59,615 nucleotides of DNA from Bacteroidales bacterium (GCA_017546585.1 JAFYWC010000116.1:1-59615), one strand, 5' to 3'; counted from the stretch's first letter, positions 27,001 through 37,812 are shown. Program-made: numbers and translations. Notes: generated from the sequence alone by a model not told the origin.

Positions 27001-28334
27001 TAGCCTTGATAAAGACATTTCAGGTAATATTAGCATTATCAATACTTATTCTCGTCCACGAACTCGGACATTTCACATTCGCAAAGCTCTTTGGAATCAG
27101 AGTAGACAAGTTCTTCCTTTTCTTTGATGCCGGTGGAGTGAAGCTTTTCAGCACAAAGTCAAAATGGTTTGTCAAACTCTTCCCTAAGGCAGCGGAACGG
27201 GAGACAGAATACGGCATCGGCTGGCTTCCGCTCGGAGGCTACTGCAAGATCTGCGGAATGGTTGACGAATCGATGGACACCGAATTCCTCAAAAGCGAAC
27301 CCAAGCCTTGGGAGTTCCGCAGCAAGAAAGCCTGGCAGAGGCTTTTCGTGATGGCAGGAGGAGTCCTCTTCAACTTCATCTTCGCGATCCTCGCCTATTC
27401 GTTCATTCTCGCAGAATGGGGAACAAGCTACTACAGCAACAAGGACTGCCAGATCTACGTCAACGAACTGTCATATGATATGGGATTCCGCAACGGAGAC
27501 CGCATCCTCAGCTTTGACGACTATGTTCCCGAAGACTTCGCTATGCTCCAGGCAGACCTAGTCCGCCAGATGGCACGCAAGGCAACAGTCCTCAGAGGAG
27601 AAGACACACTTGACATCTACATCGATCACAGCAGAATAGCCGAGATCCTTCAGAGTCCGGGAATGTTCAACCTTGCAATTCCGTTCACCATCAGCAAGGT
27701 TATGGAGACATCTTCAAATGCGGACCTCGACATCAAGGAGGGAGATATGGTGACATCCATTGCGGGAACCGCAACCACCTTCATCCAGGATGCCCATCCT
27801 ATCCTCGCAGAGAACGCAGGACAGACAGTTCCTATGACTATCCTGAGAGGCGCTGACACAGTCTCGCTTGACGTAAAGATCGACACCACCGGAGCAATCG
27901 GCGTGCTGCTTGCGCCTATAAAGTTCGAGACAAAGACATACAGCTTCCTTTCAGCCATCCCCGGCGGATTCGCAAAGACATTTGAGACCATCGGAGGCTA
28001 CATCAAGGACCTCAAGCTCGTCGCTACTCCAAGCACACAGGCATACAAGTCGGTCGGAAGTTTCATCGCCATCGGACAGATATTCCCTTCAGCCTGGAAT
28101 TGGCAGGGCTTCCTGAACATCATCGCCCTCCTGTCGATTATGCTCGGAGTGATGAATCTCCTGCCTATACCGGCGCTTGACGGAGGACACATCGTATTCA
28201 CTCTATACGAAATGATCACAGGCAAGAAGCCGAGCGACAAATTCCTATACGTGATGCAGATCATCGGTATGATTCTCGTATTCGGACTTATGTTCCTCGC
28301 ATTCGGAAACGACATTGCAAGACTTATCAGATAA
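26997..28334 (+). CDS. rseP: RIP metalloprotease RseP (site-2 protease)
   Basis: A 445-residue M50 intramembrane zinc protease that cleaves transmembrane anti-sigma factors or signal peptides. HExxH is in ILVHELGHFTFAKLFGIRV (about residue 21). Two PDZ-like regions occupy about 150-310, and the second metal motif is MNLLPIPALDGGHIVF near the C-terminus. Transmembrane helices flank both motifs. Its neighbours are dxr upstream (4-base overlap) and a DUF4837 lipoprotein 17 bases downstream. Confidence 0.95.
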   Translation: MIALIKTFQVILALSILILVHELGHFTFAKLFGIRVDKFFLFFDAGGVKLFSTKSKWFVKLFPKAAERETEYGIGWLPLGGYCKICGMVDESMDTEFLKSEPKPWEFRSKKAWQRLFVMAGGVLFNFIFAILAYSFILAEWGTSYYSNKDCQIYVNELSYDMGFRNGDRILSFDDYVPEDFAMLQADLVRQMARKATVLRGEDTLDIYIDHSRIAEILQSPGMFNLAIPFTISKVMETSSNADLDIKEGDMVTSIAGTATTFIQDAHPILAENAGQTVPMTILRGADTVSLDVKIDTTGAIGVLLAPIKFETKTYSFLSAIPGGFAKTFETIGGYIKDLKLVATPSTQAYKSVGSFIAIGQIFPSAWNWQGFLNIIALLSIMLGVMNLLPIPALDGGHIVFTLYEMITGKKPSDKFLYVMQIIGMILVFGLMFLAFGNDIARLIR

Positions 28335-28351
28335 CACATAAACATCGAGAT

Positions 28352-29377
28352 ATGAAAAGATTCATTATGCAGATGGCATTCATTGCCGCAGCAGTCCTCA
28401 CACTCGCTTCCTGCAGCGAGCAGGCAAGAAAGCAGGCTCTTCTCCCCAACATCAGCGGAAAGGCCGGCGAGGTGGTAGTGGTAATCGGCCAGGACAACTG
28501 GGAGGGCGCAGTAGGAACGACTCTCCGCGACAGCCTTGCCTGCGATTTTCCTCAGCTTCCACAGAAGGAGCCTCTATTCACCCTTGTAAATGTGCCTCAG
28601 GCAGCATTCACAAGTATGTTCCAGATCCACAGAAACATCATCATAATCAACATCAGCAAGGATGTGACAGAGCCTGGCGTCATCTACAGGACTGACGTAT
28701 GGGCAGCGCCTCAGTGTGTGATCCGCGTGAACGCACCGGACAGCGAGACTGCAGTACAGCTCCTCAAGGAGAACAACAGCACCATCATCGGTATGCTTGA
28801 AGAGGCTGAGCGCAGCAGAATGATCAGAAATGCAAGGAAATACGAGCAGCAGTCACTCGCTCCGATCGTTACTGATATGGTAGGCGGTTCACCACACTTC
28901 CCTTCAGGATACAAGCTCAAGAAGAAGACAGACGACTTCATCTGGATCACCTATGAGCCAGAGTATGTAACACAGGGAATCCTCATCTACAAGTACCCTG
29001 TAGAGAAGGGCAAGGATATGATGGACAAGGCAAATCTCATCGCAGCAAATGCGGAGACCCTCAAGAACAACGTTCCGGGTATGTTCGACAACACCTATAT
29101 GACCATCAGCGCATTCGCACCTCCTACAGTGAAGTATATGAAGTACAAGGGACTCGAGTTCGCTGAGATCCGCGGTCTCTGGGAGGTACACAACGACTAT
29201 ATGGGAGGTCCGTTCGTGACACACGTATTCTATAGTCCTGACGGCCAGTATATGATCGGTCTCGAGGGCTTTGTCTATGCTCCTAAATTCGATAAGAGAC
29301 ACTATCTGAGACAGGTAGAGTCAATCATCTACTCGTTCGAGTGGGCAAAGACTGAAGATAATGCAAAGAAAGAGTAA
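28352..29377 (+). CDS. DUF4837 family lipoprotein
   Basis: A 341-residue lipoprotein with signal MKRFIMQMAFIAAAVLTLASC (Cys21). The mature sequence matches what I know of DUF4837: GKAGEVVVVIGQDNWEGAVG, FTLVNVPQAAFTSMFQIHRNIIII and FVTHVFYSPDGQYMIGLEGFVYAP. The family is largely limited to Bacteroidetes and has no known function. It is the last gene of the M23-dxr-rseP run; the following tRNA-Glu has its own promoter. Confidence 0.87.
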   Translation: MKRFIMQMAFIAAAVLTLASCSEQARKQALLPNISGKAGEVVVVIGQDNWEGAVGTTLRDSLACDFPQLPQKEPLFTLVNVPQAAFTSMFQIHRNIIIINISKDVTEPGVIYRTDVWAAPQCVIRVNAPDSETAVQLLKENNSTIIGMLEEAERSRMIRNARKYEQQSLAPIVTDMVGGSPHFPSGYKLKKKTDDFIWITYEPEYVTQGILIYKYPVEKGKDMMDKANLIAANAETLKNNVPGMFDNTYMTISAFAPPTVKYMKYKGLEFAEIRGLWEVHNDYMGGPFVTHVFYSPDGQYMIGLEGFVYAPKFDKRHYLRQVESIIYSFEWAKTEDNAKKE

Positions 29378-29383
29378 GAAAAT

Positions 29384-29414
29384 TTTGTCAGTTTAAAAAC
29401 TTTTCTTACCTTTG
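29384..29414 (+). promoter_or_regulatory. Promoter for tRNA-Glu and rpsT
   Basis: TTTG (29384-29387), 19 bases, then TACCTTTG (29407-29414): a full match to the Bacteroides consensus, ending 29 bases before the mature tRNA. Confidence 0.8.
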
Positions 29415-29443
29415 CACTCCCATTTGTTAAAAGTGGTCAGTTT

Positions 29444-29515
29444 GGTCGGTTCGTCTATCGGTTAGGACTCAAGATTTTCATTCTTGCAAGAGGGGTTCGA
29501 TTCCCCTACCGACTA
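29444..29515 (+). tRNA. tRNA-Glu (anticodon TTC)
   Basis: A 72-base cloverleaf. The acceptor is GGTCGGT with ACCGACT (first pair G-U), the D arm GTC/GAC, and the anticodon stem CAAGA/TCTTG with loop TTTTCAT (anticodon TTC). The T arm is GGGG/CCCC with TTCGATT. CCA is not encoded. It probably shares a transcript with rpsT. Confidence 0.95.
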
Positions 29516-29540
29516 CGAAAAAATATAAAAAAGAATAACA

Positions 29541-29795
29541 ATGGCAAACCACGCTTCAGCAGACAAGCGCTATCGCCAGAGCGAGAGGCGCAGATTGCAT
29601 AATAAGTATTATGCAAAGACTACAAGAAACGCAATTCGTGCGATTCGTAACACAACCGACAAGGCAGCAGCAGAGGCTAACGCTCCTAAGGTTTACGCAA
29701 TGATCGACAAGCTTGCTAAGATCGGCGTTATCCACAAGAACAAGGCTGCAAACCTCAAGAGCGGTATCGCAGTATACATCAACAAACTCTCGTAA
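29541..29795 (+). CDS. rpsT: 30S ribosomal protein S20
   Basis: An 84-residue, very basic, helical protein matching S20: [33 protein letters not shown], then a C-terminal helix [19 protein letters not shown]. It binds 16S rRNA early in small-subunit assembly. It lies 25 bases after tRNA-Glu without a separate promoter, and ends in a strong palindromic terminator. Confidence 0.97.
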   Translation: MANHASADKRYRQSERRRLHNKYYAKTTRNAIRAIRNTTDKAAAEANAPKVYAMIDKLAKIGVIHKNKAANLKSGIAVYINKLS

Positions 29796-29826
29796 ATAGA
29801 ACATATTTAGAGGTTTTCTTATAGCT

Positions 29827-29863
29827 AAAAAAAAGAGATGATCAATTGATCATCTCTTTTTTT
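29827..29863. terminator. Bidirectional terminator after rpsT
   Basis: A perfect palindrome, GAGATGATCAA with its complement (29835-29856), flanked by eight A on the left and seven T on the right. It works for rpsT and for the convergent lipoprotein gene. Confidence 0.9.
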
Positions 29864-29907
29864 GTGCAATATTTTTAAAACTTGTCCAAAGCCTTGTTCC
29901 GGGAAAA

Positions 29908-31287
29908 TCAGTTACCAGCCCAGAATATGGTAGCCGGAAATGTCGGATAGACAACATCATCCCAGCACTGCCACTCTCCGTCGCATTCAGTAGCCAACGC
30001 CATAAACTCAACGCCAGGAGCACCTTTGTACACACTCTGCTTATCATCCCAAAAGCATATGTCAACACCTTCCTCAGGAACAGAGAACTCTTTCGAATTT
30101 CCACCGTACACCCAAAGATTCCCCACTTTGCCGTTCCCAAGGTCGACCTTGCCTATTATCTGATTTGATACAACCCACCTTAATGATTTATTTTCCTCAT
30201 CCACTTTGTGAACTGCTATACGGTATTCATCAGAAAGGCCTGCATACCTTGTCATACACAGATAAGCACGACTATCTGTATCTGTAAGTCTGAATTCTAT
30301 CTTCTCACCGTTCTTGCCTTTCATCTGCCAATCTCCAACCCAAAATCCACTAGACCATTCGTGTTCACACGCCTGAGTTACATTTACAGTAACAGTAACC
30401 TCATCACAACTCAGCACTACCGCTCCAGACCTCGATTCATTTCCTGTATTCTGATCCACAACAATCACAACTCTATCGTTATGCGCTGTTGGTCTTATCC
30501 AGCCACCTAAAGCCGTAGCCTTAGCGGACACTCCAGCCCTTCCGTTCAATAGTGTATAATATATCACTGCGCTTTTCTTGTTCGATCTGAAACACACCTC
30601 TGTATCATCAAGAAGTATCTCCACAAGGCCGCGCTTCATTCCAACCACAGCATCACCGGCTGTAGGATAAGTCAATATGAGATTGCCTACTCTAGTGATT
30701 GAACCGGGGTTGACTCCAAAAGATATCACACCATCCCGTACTTTAACATCAGTACACCATTCAGGCACCTCCTTGACCTCAAGCTTGTAATCATAGCGAG
30801 GGTTTTCAATATGATACTTCCACTCTACCACACACCCCTCCGTACCAGCGAAGTGCGTCTCGTTAGTCTCAGCAAGAACGATTTCGGAAAAATATCTTTC
30901 AGTGATATTCTCAGCCAACACACACTTATGTTCTCCAAATATCATCGTATTGCCATCCCTGACAAGCTCAACCTGAATATCCTTAAAAAAATCGTTATAG
31001 TACAGGACTCCATCCACCACAGAATACTTATACTTGCGAGGAACCGGAGTCGGCTCATCATCATCATAGCCCCAGATAGTATTGTCATAAACATAATATG
31101 GATGATATGCTTTATACTCATATAAATAGCCCTTGTCAAAAACAAAGAATGTCGAAGCCATATCATAGTCATCAACAGATGCCCAAATTCCTCCCAACTG
31201 TATAGACACGTGTTCCTGCATCTGTTGAACACAAGATGACAAGGTCAGCGAGAGCGACAGCAAAACAAATACTATTATTCTTTTCAT
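29908..31287 (-). CDS. Lipoprotein with BACON-like domains, unknown function
   Basis: A 459-residue predicted lipoprotein. The ATG at 31287 gives MKRIIVFVLLSLSLTLSSC (Cys19); the frame also has an ATG at 31299. About residues 30-130 are an aromatic-rich lipocalin-like region (GGIWASVDDYDMASTFFVFDKGYLYEYKAY, then YKYSVVDGVLYYNDFF). About 150-320 contain beta-sandwich segments with VVIVVDQNTGNESRSGAVVLSCDEVTVTVNVTQ, the strand pattern of a BACON domain; the remaining 130 residues have no family I recognise. It lies just after the broken gene at 31300-32298 and may share its transcript. Confidence 0.8.
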   Translation of the reverse strand: MKRIIVFVLLSLSLTLSSCVQQMQEHVSIQLGGIWASVDDYDMASTFFVFDKGYLYEYKAYHPYYVYDNTIWGYDDDEPTPVPRKYKYSVVDGVLYYNDFFKDIQVELVRDGNTMIFGEHKCVLAENITERYFSEIVLAETNETHFAGTEGCVVEWKYHIENPRYDYKLEVKEVPEWCTDVKVRDGVISFGVNPGSITRVGNLILTYPTAGDAVVGMKRGLVEILLDDTEVCFRSNKKSAVIYYTLLNGRAGVSAKATALGGWIRPTAHNDRVVIVVDQNTGNESRSGAVVLSCDEVTVTVNVTQACEHEWSSGFWVGDWQMKGKNGEKIEFRLTDTDSRAYLCMTRYAGLSDEYRIAVHKVDEENKSLRWVVSNQIIGKVDLGNGKVGNLWVYGGNSKEFSVPEEGVDICFWDDKQSVYKGAPGVEFMALATECDGEWQCWDDVVYPTFPATIFWAGN

Positions 31288-31299
31288 ATCAATCATCAA

Positions 31300-32298
31300 T
31301 TAAAGGGTGAATCCTATCTTGAAAGTAGGGGTCCAAGCAGGTATTGGATAATATGCGAAGAAAGCTGGACGGTCTTTATTAGCTGGATACTCACGGAAAT
31401 CGCAGTATGAAGTAGTGCGGCAAGAGAGAAGGAAATACATATTTGCCAGTCTACTCAAACGCAGATTTGCTCCGATTCCTACATCAAAAAGTCCCTCACA
31501 ATTCGGCAGATATATTCCGCCTGACAATGATATTACAGGCTGACACTTTCCTCTTGTCAGATACACCTTCGTATTAAGAAACAACGGCACATTGATCGGA
31601 GTAAAACTCTCATAGTCTGAGTAGCTCGGCTCAAAGACATCCGGATATCTGCAAAGATTGACGCATTGATACTGCACACCTGTTCCCATACCCACAGATA
31701 CCAGATAATGGAATTTGTATGTCAGCGTATAGTTCAGCTCTATCGGATGAAGATTACCGAATTCTCTATATCCGAGATTCCTATACACAACATCATCCTT
31801 TCCGAATTGATATCCGTATGCCAACTCCAAGTTGTGGACAAAACCTATATTCTTATACTTCTGATTGTACTGCTCGTCAAGAGCCAATCTCTTTGCACGT
31901 TTTTCCGCCTTGACCCTTTCTACTTCTGCCTGGATTATGCGTTTCTCAGCATTCTGCGCCATTCGGGCTTCAATAGACGCAATCTGGGATGCTTTGAAGG
32001 CATAATCCGGATCAAGTCTCATTTCACACACCAGCAATGGGCTGTCTATTGCCAGATCCACAGTATAGTAGCCTGCAGCGACAATCTGGAGTTGATTCAC
32101 AGTATCCGGGAGCTTGATTTCAAATCTACCGAGCGAGTCGGTCTTCGCGTACACGTTCAGTTCCAGAGCAGACACCACTGCGCCAGAGATCGGACCGCGA
32201 TTCTCGCCACGAACGACTCCATACACAGTACGTTCTTCCTAAGCTGCACATACCACTGACACGATTATCAGCAGAAAGATCAACACATTTTTCTTCAT
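31300..32298 (-). pseudogene. Secreted beta-domain/outer-membrane-like protein interrupted by an amber codon
   Basis: The frame opens with an ATG at 32298 and a good signal peptide (MKKNVLIFLLIIVSVVCAA). It then meets TAG at 32239-32241, immediately followed in the same frame by EERTVYGVVRGENRGPISGAVVS. Without that one base change (CAG or GAG to TAG) it would be an intact 332-residue protein. The N-terminal part is a carboxypeptidase-regulatory-like/CNA-B fold (VVRGENRGPISGAVVSALELNVY, YTVDLA). The middle has a charged coiled coil (IEARMAQNAEKRIIQAEVERVKAEKRAKR). The C-terminal part (NLELAYGYQFG through PAWTPTFKIGFTL) resembles a small outer-membrane beta-barrel ending in Leu. No other lesion was seen, so the damage looks recent; re-initiation at internal GTG would give a protein without an export signal. 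Confidence 0.8.
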
Positions 32299-32334
32299 AA
32301 CTTGAACTTAAGAATAGTCAGTTAGACAAATTTA

Positions 32335-32360
32335 TAATAAATAAATAAATAAGTAAGTAA
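32335..32360. repeat. TAAN tetranucleotide run
   Basis: About six consecutive units (three TAAA, two TAAG, one TAAC). It lies directly upstream of the proximal -7 element of the broken gene, where length changes would alter promoter spacing. Confidence 0.55.
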
Positions 32361-32570
32361 CTAGATATACAATCTCTATAGATATTTCTTCAAGAAAAAC
32401 AATCGTATCATCACCAGCAAAGTTACTGACTATAGATGAGAAATGTGCAATTTGCAGTCTTTCAAAATCTTACAACACATTACCATACAGCACTGATTAT
32501 CAATAAAATACAAAATGTCGAAAAATAAAAATCTTTCAGTTTGGGTATTGGGTGCATTTTTAATGCAAAA

Positions 32571-32610
32571 CTGCTCCTGATCCCCACCGAATCCGGGGTA
32601 TCAGGAGCAG
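32571..32610 (-). terminator. groEL terminator
   Basis: CTGCTCCTGA (32571-32580) pairs with TCAGGAGCAG (32601-32610), with an inner CCCC/GGGG stem. On the minus strand a TTTT run follows. Confidence 0.8.
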
Positions 32611-32649
32611 TTTCACTATGTTTTTGCACCAGGTGCCTTGCCGCACAGT

Positions 32650-34290
<1,641 letters not shown>

Positions 34291-34293
34291 TTA

Positions 34294-34318
34294 GATCCCT
34301 CGACAAGCTCGGGATGAC
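34294..34318. repeat. Palindromic intergenic repeat between groES and groEL
   Basis: GATCCCTCGACAAGCTCGGG followed by ATGAC, an imperfect palindrome with ATCCC/GGGAT arms. This wording is familiar to me as a dispersed short repeat in Bacteroidetes genomes. It lies in the 47 bases between groES and groEL, so it will be transcribed. Confidence 0.6.
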
Positions 34319-34325
34319 AATTTAA

Positions 34326-34592
34326 TTAAAGAATTGCTAAAATGTCCGACTGTTTCATAATGAGGTAATCCTTGCCCTCTACAGACACCTCTGTGCCTGC
34401 ATACTTGCCGTAGATAACCACGTCACCTACCTTCACCTCCATAGGCTCATCCTTCTTTCCAGGACCAGCCGCTACGACTGTTCCCTGCTGTGGTTTCTCC
34501 TTTGCTGTATCAGGAATGTAGAGTCCTGACGCTGTCTGAGTCTCGGCTGCCTTAGGCTCGATTACGACTCTGTCTGCTAATGGTCTGATCAT
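34326..34592 (-). CDS. groS: Co-chaperonin GroES (10 kDa)
   Basis: An 88-residue heptamer-forming lid of the GroEL cage. Family features: [28 protein letters not shown], the mobile loop region, [11 protein letters not shown], and the C-terminal [18 protein letters not shown]. It is the first gene of groES-groEL. Upstream lies a second type of palindromic repeat (34629-34662) and the galM terminator; no clear consensus promoter was found. Confidence 0.98.
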   Translation of the reverse strand: MIRPLADRVVIEPKAAETQTASGLYIPDTAKEKPQQGTVVAAGPGKKDEPMEVKVGDVVIYGKYAGTEVSVEGKDYLIMKQSDILAIL

Positions 34593-34628
34593 ATTTATTG
34601 TGTTTTTATTTTAAATTTCTGTTTTAAA

Positions 34629-34662
34629 GATTGTCACGTCGCTACGCTCCTCGCAATGACGT
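34629..34662. repeat. Palindromic intergenic repeat upstream of groES
   Basis: GATTGTCACGTCGCTACGCT followed by CCTCGCAATGACG: outer arms of GTCA/TGAC type and an inner GC-rich arm. It resembles a dispersed repeat type common in gut Bacteroidetes and other genomes. It lies 37 bases upstream of groES. Confidence 0.55.
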
Positions 34663-34684
34663 ATCCTGCACATTATTGACAAAG

Positions 34685-34714
34685 AAAATGCCAGTCGATT
34701 CTGACTGACATTTT
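34685..34714 (-). terminator. galM terminator
   Basis: AAAATG.CAGTC pairs with GACTG.CATTTT, each arm with one extra base, just after the galM stop; T-rich on the minus strand. Confidence 0.65.
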
Positions 34715-34720
34715 GTCATA

Positions 34721-35842
34721 TTACTTCACGCTGAACTTGTACACGCAGTGGTGGACATAGTCCTCGCCCGGTCTGAGCAATGTCGACGGGAAGTTTTCGT
34801 GGTTAGGCGTATCCGGGTATTTCTGGGTCTCGAGAGCGATCGATTCGCGGAATCTGAGAGCTCTTCCATACTTGCCGTCCGTAGTTCCGTCAAAGAAGTT
34901 TCCGCCATAGAACTGGATCGCCGGCTGGTCTGTATAGACCTCCATAAAACGTCCTGAAGCAGGCTCATATACAGATGCCGCAAGCTCCATCTGATCGGCA
35001 GTCTGACGGTCGAGCACCCAGTTGTGGTCATAGCCGCCTCCGTTCTTAAGCTGCTCATTCTCAACATAAAGATCCTGCTCGATCGGCTTAGGAGCACGGA
35101 AGTCAAAAGGTGTTCCGGTCACATCAGCAATCTCTCCCGAAGGGATGAGCACATCGTTCACCGGTGTAGTCGCAGATGCGTTGATGTGCAGGATATGGTC
35201 GTTGATTGTGCCGTTGCCCTCGCCTTTGAGATTGAAGAACGAGTGGTGAGAGATATTCACGTGAGTAGCCTTGTCTGTCTGTGCAAGATAATCCACCTTG
35301 AACTCGTTGTCAGTTGTCAACGTATATGTCATAAAGATCTCAAGGTTGCCAGGCTTTCCGTCCTGTCCGTCAGGATGTGTGTACGAAAGCACCAGCGTAG
35401 TGTCATCCGCCGCAAATACATCCCATACCACCATATCGAGGCCCTTCAGTCCTCCGTGGAGGGTCTGGCCGTTGTTGTTCTGAGGAAAAGTGTATTCAAC
35501 ATCGTCGATAGAGTATTTTCCGTCAGCGATTCTGTTGGCATAAGGACCTACGACGGCTCCGAGGAAACGCTCGCCCGGATTGTTGACATATTTGTCGATG
35601 TTGTCATAGCCGAGAACCACGTCCTCAAGATTGCCCTCCTTGTCAGGCACCCAGAGCGATACTACGCGACCACCGAAGTTGGTCACCTGCATAACCAGGT
35701 CACCGGCCTTGAGAGTGTAAAGAGACACCGGCTTTCCATCGACTTCAGTCTCGAATGATGATGCCGGGATTAGTTCAGCCTTCTTCACTGATGTGCAGGC
35801 AGCGGCAAGGATACACAATGCCGCAAAAACGATCTTCTTCAT
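34721..35842 (-). CDS. galM: Aldose 1-epimerase, lipoprotein form
   Basis: A 373-residue mutarotase interconverting alpha and beta anomers of glucose or galactose. The signal MKKIVFAALCILAAACTS (Cys16) predicts a periplasmic or surface lipoprotein, as is usual in Bacteroidetes. Motifs include FGGRVVSLWVPDKEGNLEDVVLGYD, GPYANRIADGKY (Asn and Arg), NNNGQTLHGGLKGLD (catalytic His), THVNISHHSFFNL (second His), and the C-terminal LRPGEDY carrying the catalytic Glu. trmH ends 8 bases upstream, so the two genes are co-transcribed. The GH2 galactosidase nearby could supply galactose; that link is inference. Confidence 0.93.
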   Translation of the reverse strand: MKKIVFAALCILAAACTSVKKAELIPASSFETEVDGKPVSLYTLKAGDLVMQVTNFGGRVVSLWVPDKEGNLEDVVLGYDNIDKYVNNPGERFLGAVVGPYANRIADGKYSIDDVEYTFPQNNNGQTLHGGLKGLDMVVWDVFAADDTTLVLSYTHPDGQDGKPGNLEIFMTYTLTTDNEFKVDYLAQTDKATHVNISHHSFFNLKGEGNGTINDHILHINASATTPVNDVLIPSGEIADVTGTPFDFRAPKPIEQDLYVENEQLKNGGGYDHNWVLDRQTADQMELAASVYEPASGRFMEVYTDQPAIQFYGGNFFDGTTDGKYGRALRFRESIALETQKYPDTPNHENFPSTLLRPGEDYVHHCVYKFSVK

Positions 35843-35850
35843 TGCTATGC

Positions 35851-36381
35851 TTAGATAAATAGACGGAAATGCCAGAGGATGACTCCGACTGTAACCGATA
35901 CGTTCAAAGAATGTTTTGTACCGAACTGAGGTACTTCGAGAGAGAAATCAGAAGCGTCGACAACGTCCTGGCCGACTCCTGAAACCTCGTTACCGAAGAC
36001 AAGAGCGTATTTCTTTCCCTTTTCCGGACGGAAGGTGTCAAGCATAACAGATTTAACGGTCTGCTCGACGCTTACAATCTGATATCCTTCTTCCTTGAGT
36101 CTGCTGACTGCCTCCATAGTGTCGGCAACGTGCTCCCAGGCAACGCTGTCCTCCGCACCCAGGGCTGATTTGTGGATATCTGCAGAAGGCGGAACGGCGC
36201 AGATTCCGCAAAGCCAGACTTTGTCGGCCTTGAAGGAATCGGCTGTCCTGAAAGCCGAACCTACGTTATGCGCACTTCTGACGTTGTCCAGCACAACAAC
36301 GATTCCCGACTCAGGCAGATCCTTATATTCCGTTGCAGAGACTCTTCCGAGCTCGATATTTAAAAGTTTTCTGTTAGACAT
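35851..36381 (-). CDS. TrmH/SpoU family RNA 2'-O-methyltransferase
   Basis: A 176-residue SPOUT methyltransferase. Motif 1 is VVVLDNVRSAHNVGSAFRTADSF, motif 2 LVFGNEVSGVGQDVVD, and motif 3 LEVPQFGTKHSLNVSVTVGVILW, which form the knotted AdoMet site. Whether it modifies tRNA or rRNA cannot be told. It has a TATCTTTG element 24 bases upstream, divergent from glyA, and galM follows it. Confidence 0.9.
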   Translation of the reverse strand: MSNRKLLNIELGRVSATEYKDLPESGIVVVLDNVRSAHNVGSAFRTADSFKADKVWLCGICAVPPSADIHKSALGAEDSVAWEHVADTMEAVSRLKEEGYQIVSVEQTVKSVMLDTFRPEKGKKYALVFGNEVSGVGQDVVDASDFSLEVPQFGTKHSLNVSVTVGVILWHFRLFI

Positions 36382-36404
36382 AGAGTGTCAGCGATTTAGA
36401 AATA

Positions 36405-36412
36405 CAAAGATA
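36405..36412 (-). promoter_or_regulatory. -7 element for trmH-galM
   Basis: TATCTTTG on the minus strand. A TTTG (36435-36438) lies about 22 bases upstream. Confidence 0.6.
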
Positions 36413-36453
36413 GAAAGAAACCTCTTTCATTTCTCAAAAATCAAAAAAATGCG

Positions 36454-36461
36454 TATTTTTG
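36454..36461 (+). promoter_or_regulatory. -7 element for glyA
   Basis: TATTTTTG on the plus strand, 22 bases before the glyA ATG. Confidence 0.55.
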
Positions 36462-36483
36462 CACCTTCTATAACGAACAATTT

Positions 36484-37812
36484 ATGAAACAGGATCTTCA
36501 AATTTTCAACCTTATCAGGAAAGAGGAAGACAGACAGACATCTGGTATCGAACTCATCGCCTCTGAAAACTACGTAAGCCAGCAGGTACTCTCTGCGCTT
36601 GGATCAATCTGCACAAACAAGTATGCGGAAGGTTATCCAGGAGCAAGATATTACGGAGGATGCGAGATCGTTGACCAGATCGAGCAGCTTGCCATCGACC
36701 GTCTCTGTGAACTTTTCGAGGCAGAGTACGCAAATGTGCAGCCTCATTCAGGTGCACAGGCGAATATGGCTGTTATGATGGCGTGCCTCAAGCCAGGCGA
36801 GACATTTATGGGTCTTGACCTCGCGCACGGCGGTCACCTTACACACGGATCACCTGTAAATATGTCAGGTATTCTTTACAACGCTGTAGCATACGGCCTC
36901 AGCGAGACAACCGGAATGATCGACTACGACCAGATGGAGCAGAGAGCATTGGAGCACAAGCCTAAGCTCATCATCGGTGGTGCATCAGCATATTCAAGAG
37001 AGTGGGATTACGCAAGAATGCGTGAGATCGCTGACAAGGTAGGAGCGATCCTTTGGATCGATATGGCTCACACAGCGGGTCTTATCGCAGCCGGCCTTCT
37101 CAGCAACCCTGTGAAGTACGCCCACATCGTGACATCGACAACTCACAAGACCCTCCGCGGACCAAGAGGCGGTATCATCCTTATGGGCAAGGACTTCGAC
37201 AATCCTTGGGGCCTCACAACTCCTAAGGGCGTAGTGAAGAAGATGTCTCAGATCCTCAACTCAAGCGTGTTCCCAGGTGTTCAGGGCGGTCCGCTCGAGC
37301 ACTGCATCGCAGCAAAGGCAGTTTCGTTCTACGAGGCTCTCCAGCCAGAGTTCAAGGAATACCAGAAGCAGGTTGTAAGCAACGCCGCTGCAATGTCAGA
37401 GGCTTTCAAGACAAGAGGATACAAGGTAGTTTCAGGCGGTACTGACAACCACCTCCTCCTCATCGACCTCCGCACAAAGTTCCCTGAGGTTACAGGTAAG
37501 GTGGCAGAGAAGGAGCTCGGAAAGGCAGACATCACTCTCAACAAGAATATGGTGCCGTTCGACTCACGTACTCCGTTCCAGACTTCAGGTATCCGCGTAG
37601 GAACTCCGGCTATCACTTCACGTGGTTTCGTAGAGAAGGATATGGAGTTCATCGTAAACCTCATCGACATCGTCCTCACTAACGCATCAGAGCACCTCGA
37701 CCTCATCGCAGGCAAGACAGAGGAAGGCCGCGAGGCATATGAGGAGACACTCGAGAAGGTAAGAAAGCAGGTACGTATGAAGACCAACGGAATGCCTCTC
37801 AACAGATACTAA
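36484..37812 (+). CDS. glyA: Serine hydroxymethyltransferase
   Basis: A 442-residue PLP enzyme interconverting serine and glycine while loading tetrahydrofolate with a one-carbon unit. N-terminal signature [12 protein letters not shown], then [25 protein letters not shown], and the PLP lysine in [14 protein letters not shown] (about residue 223). A 13-residue or so acidic/basic C-terminal tail ends GMPLNRY. The gene is clearly highly expressed: codons mostly end in C or are otherwise optimal. Yet codons just before internal Met end in T (36763, 37060, 37180), part of the CATG avoidance described in the findings. It is monocistronic with a strong terminator. Confidence 0.98.
   Translation: MKQDLQIFNLIRKEEDRQTSGIELIASENYVSQQVLSALGSICTNKYAEGYPGARYYGGCEIVDQIEQLAIDRLCELFEAEYANVQPHSGAQANMAVMMACLKPGETFMGLDLAHGGHLTHGSPVNMSGILYNAVAYGLSETTGMIDYDQMEQRALEHKPKLIIGGASAYSREWDYARMREIADKVGAILWIDMAHTAGLIAAGLLSNPVKYAHIVTSTTHKTLRGPRGGIILMGKDFDNPWGLTTPKGVVKKMSQILNSSVFPGVQGGPLEHCIAAKAVSFYEALQPEFKEYQKQVVSNAAAMSEAFKTRGYKVVSGGTDNHLLLIDLRTKFPEVTGKVAEKELGKADITLNKNMVPFDSRTPFQTSGIRVGTPAITSRGFVEKDMEFIVNLIDIVLTNASEHLDLIAGKTEEGREAYEETLEKVRKQVRMKTNGMPLNRY

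Larger units (their letters stand above)
32299..32649. other. Gene-free stretch upstream of the broken gene and downstream of groEL
   Basis: 351 bases with no convincing gene. It holds two minus-strand TAnnTTTG elements (TAAATTTG at 32327-32334 and TAACTTTG at 32418-32425), a TAAN tetranucleotide run between them, AT-rich sequence, and the groEL terminator at 32571-32610. A small minus-strand frame (32480-32725) overlaps the groEL end and lacks support. Confidence 0.6.
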
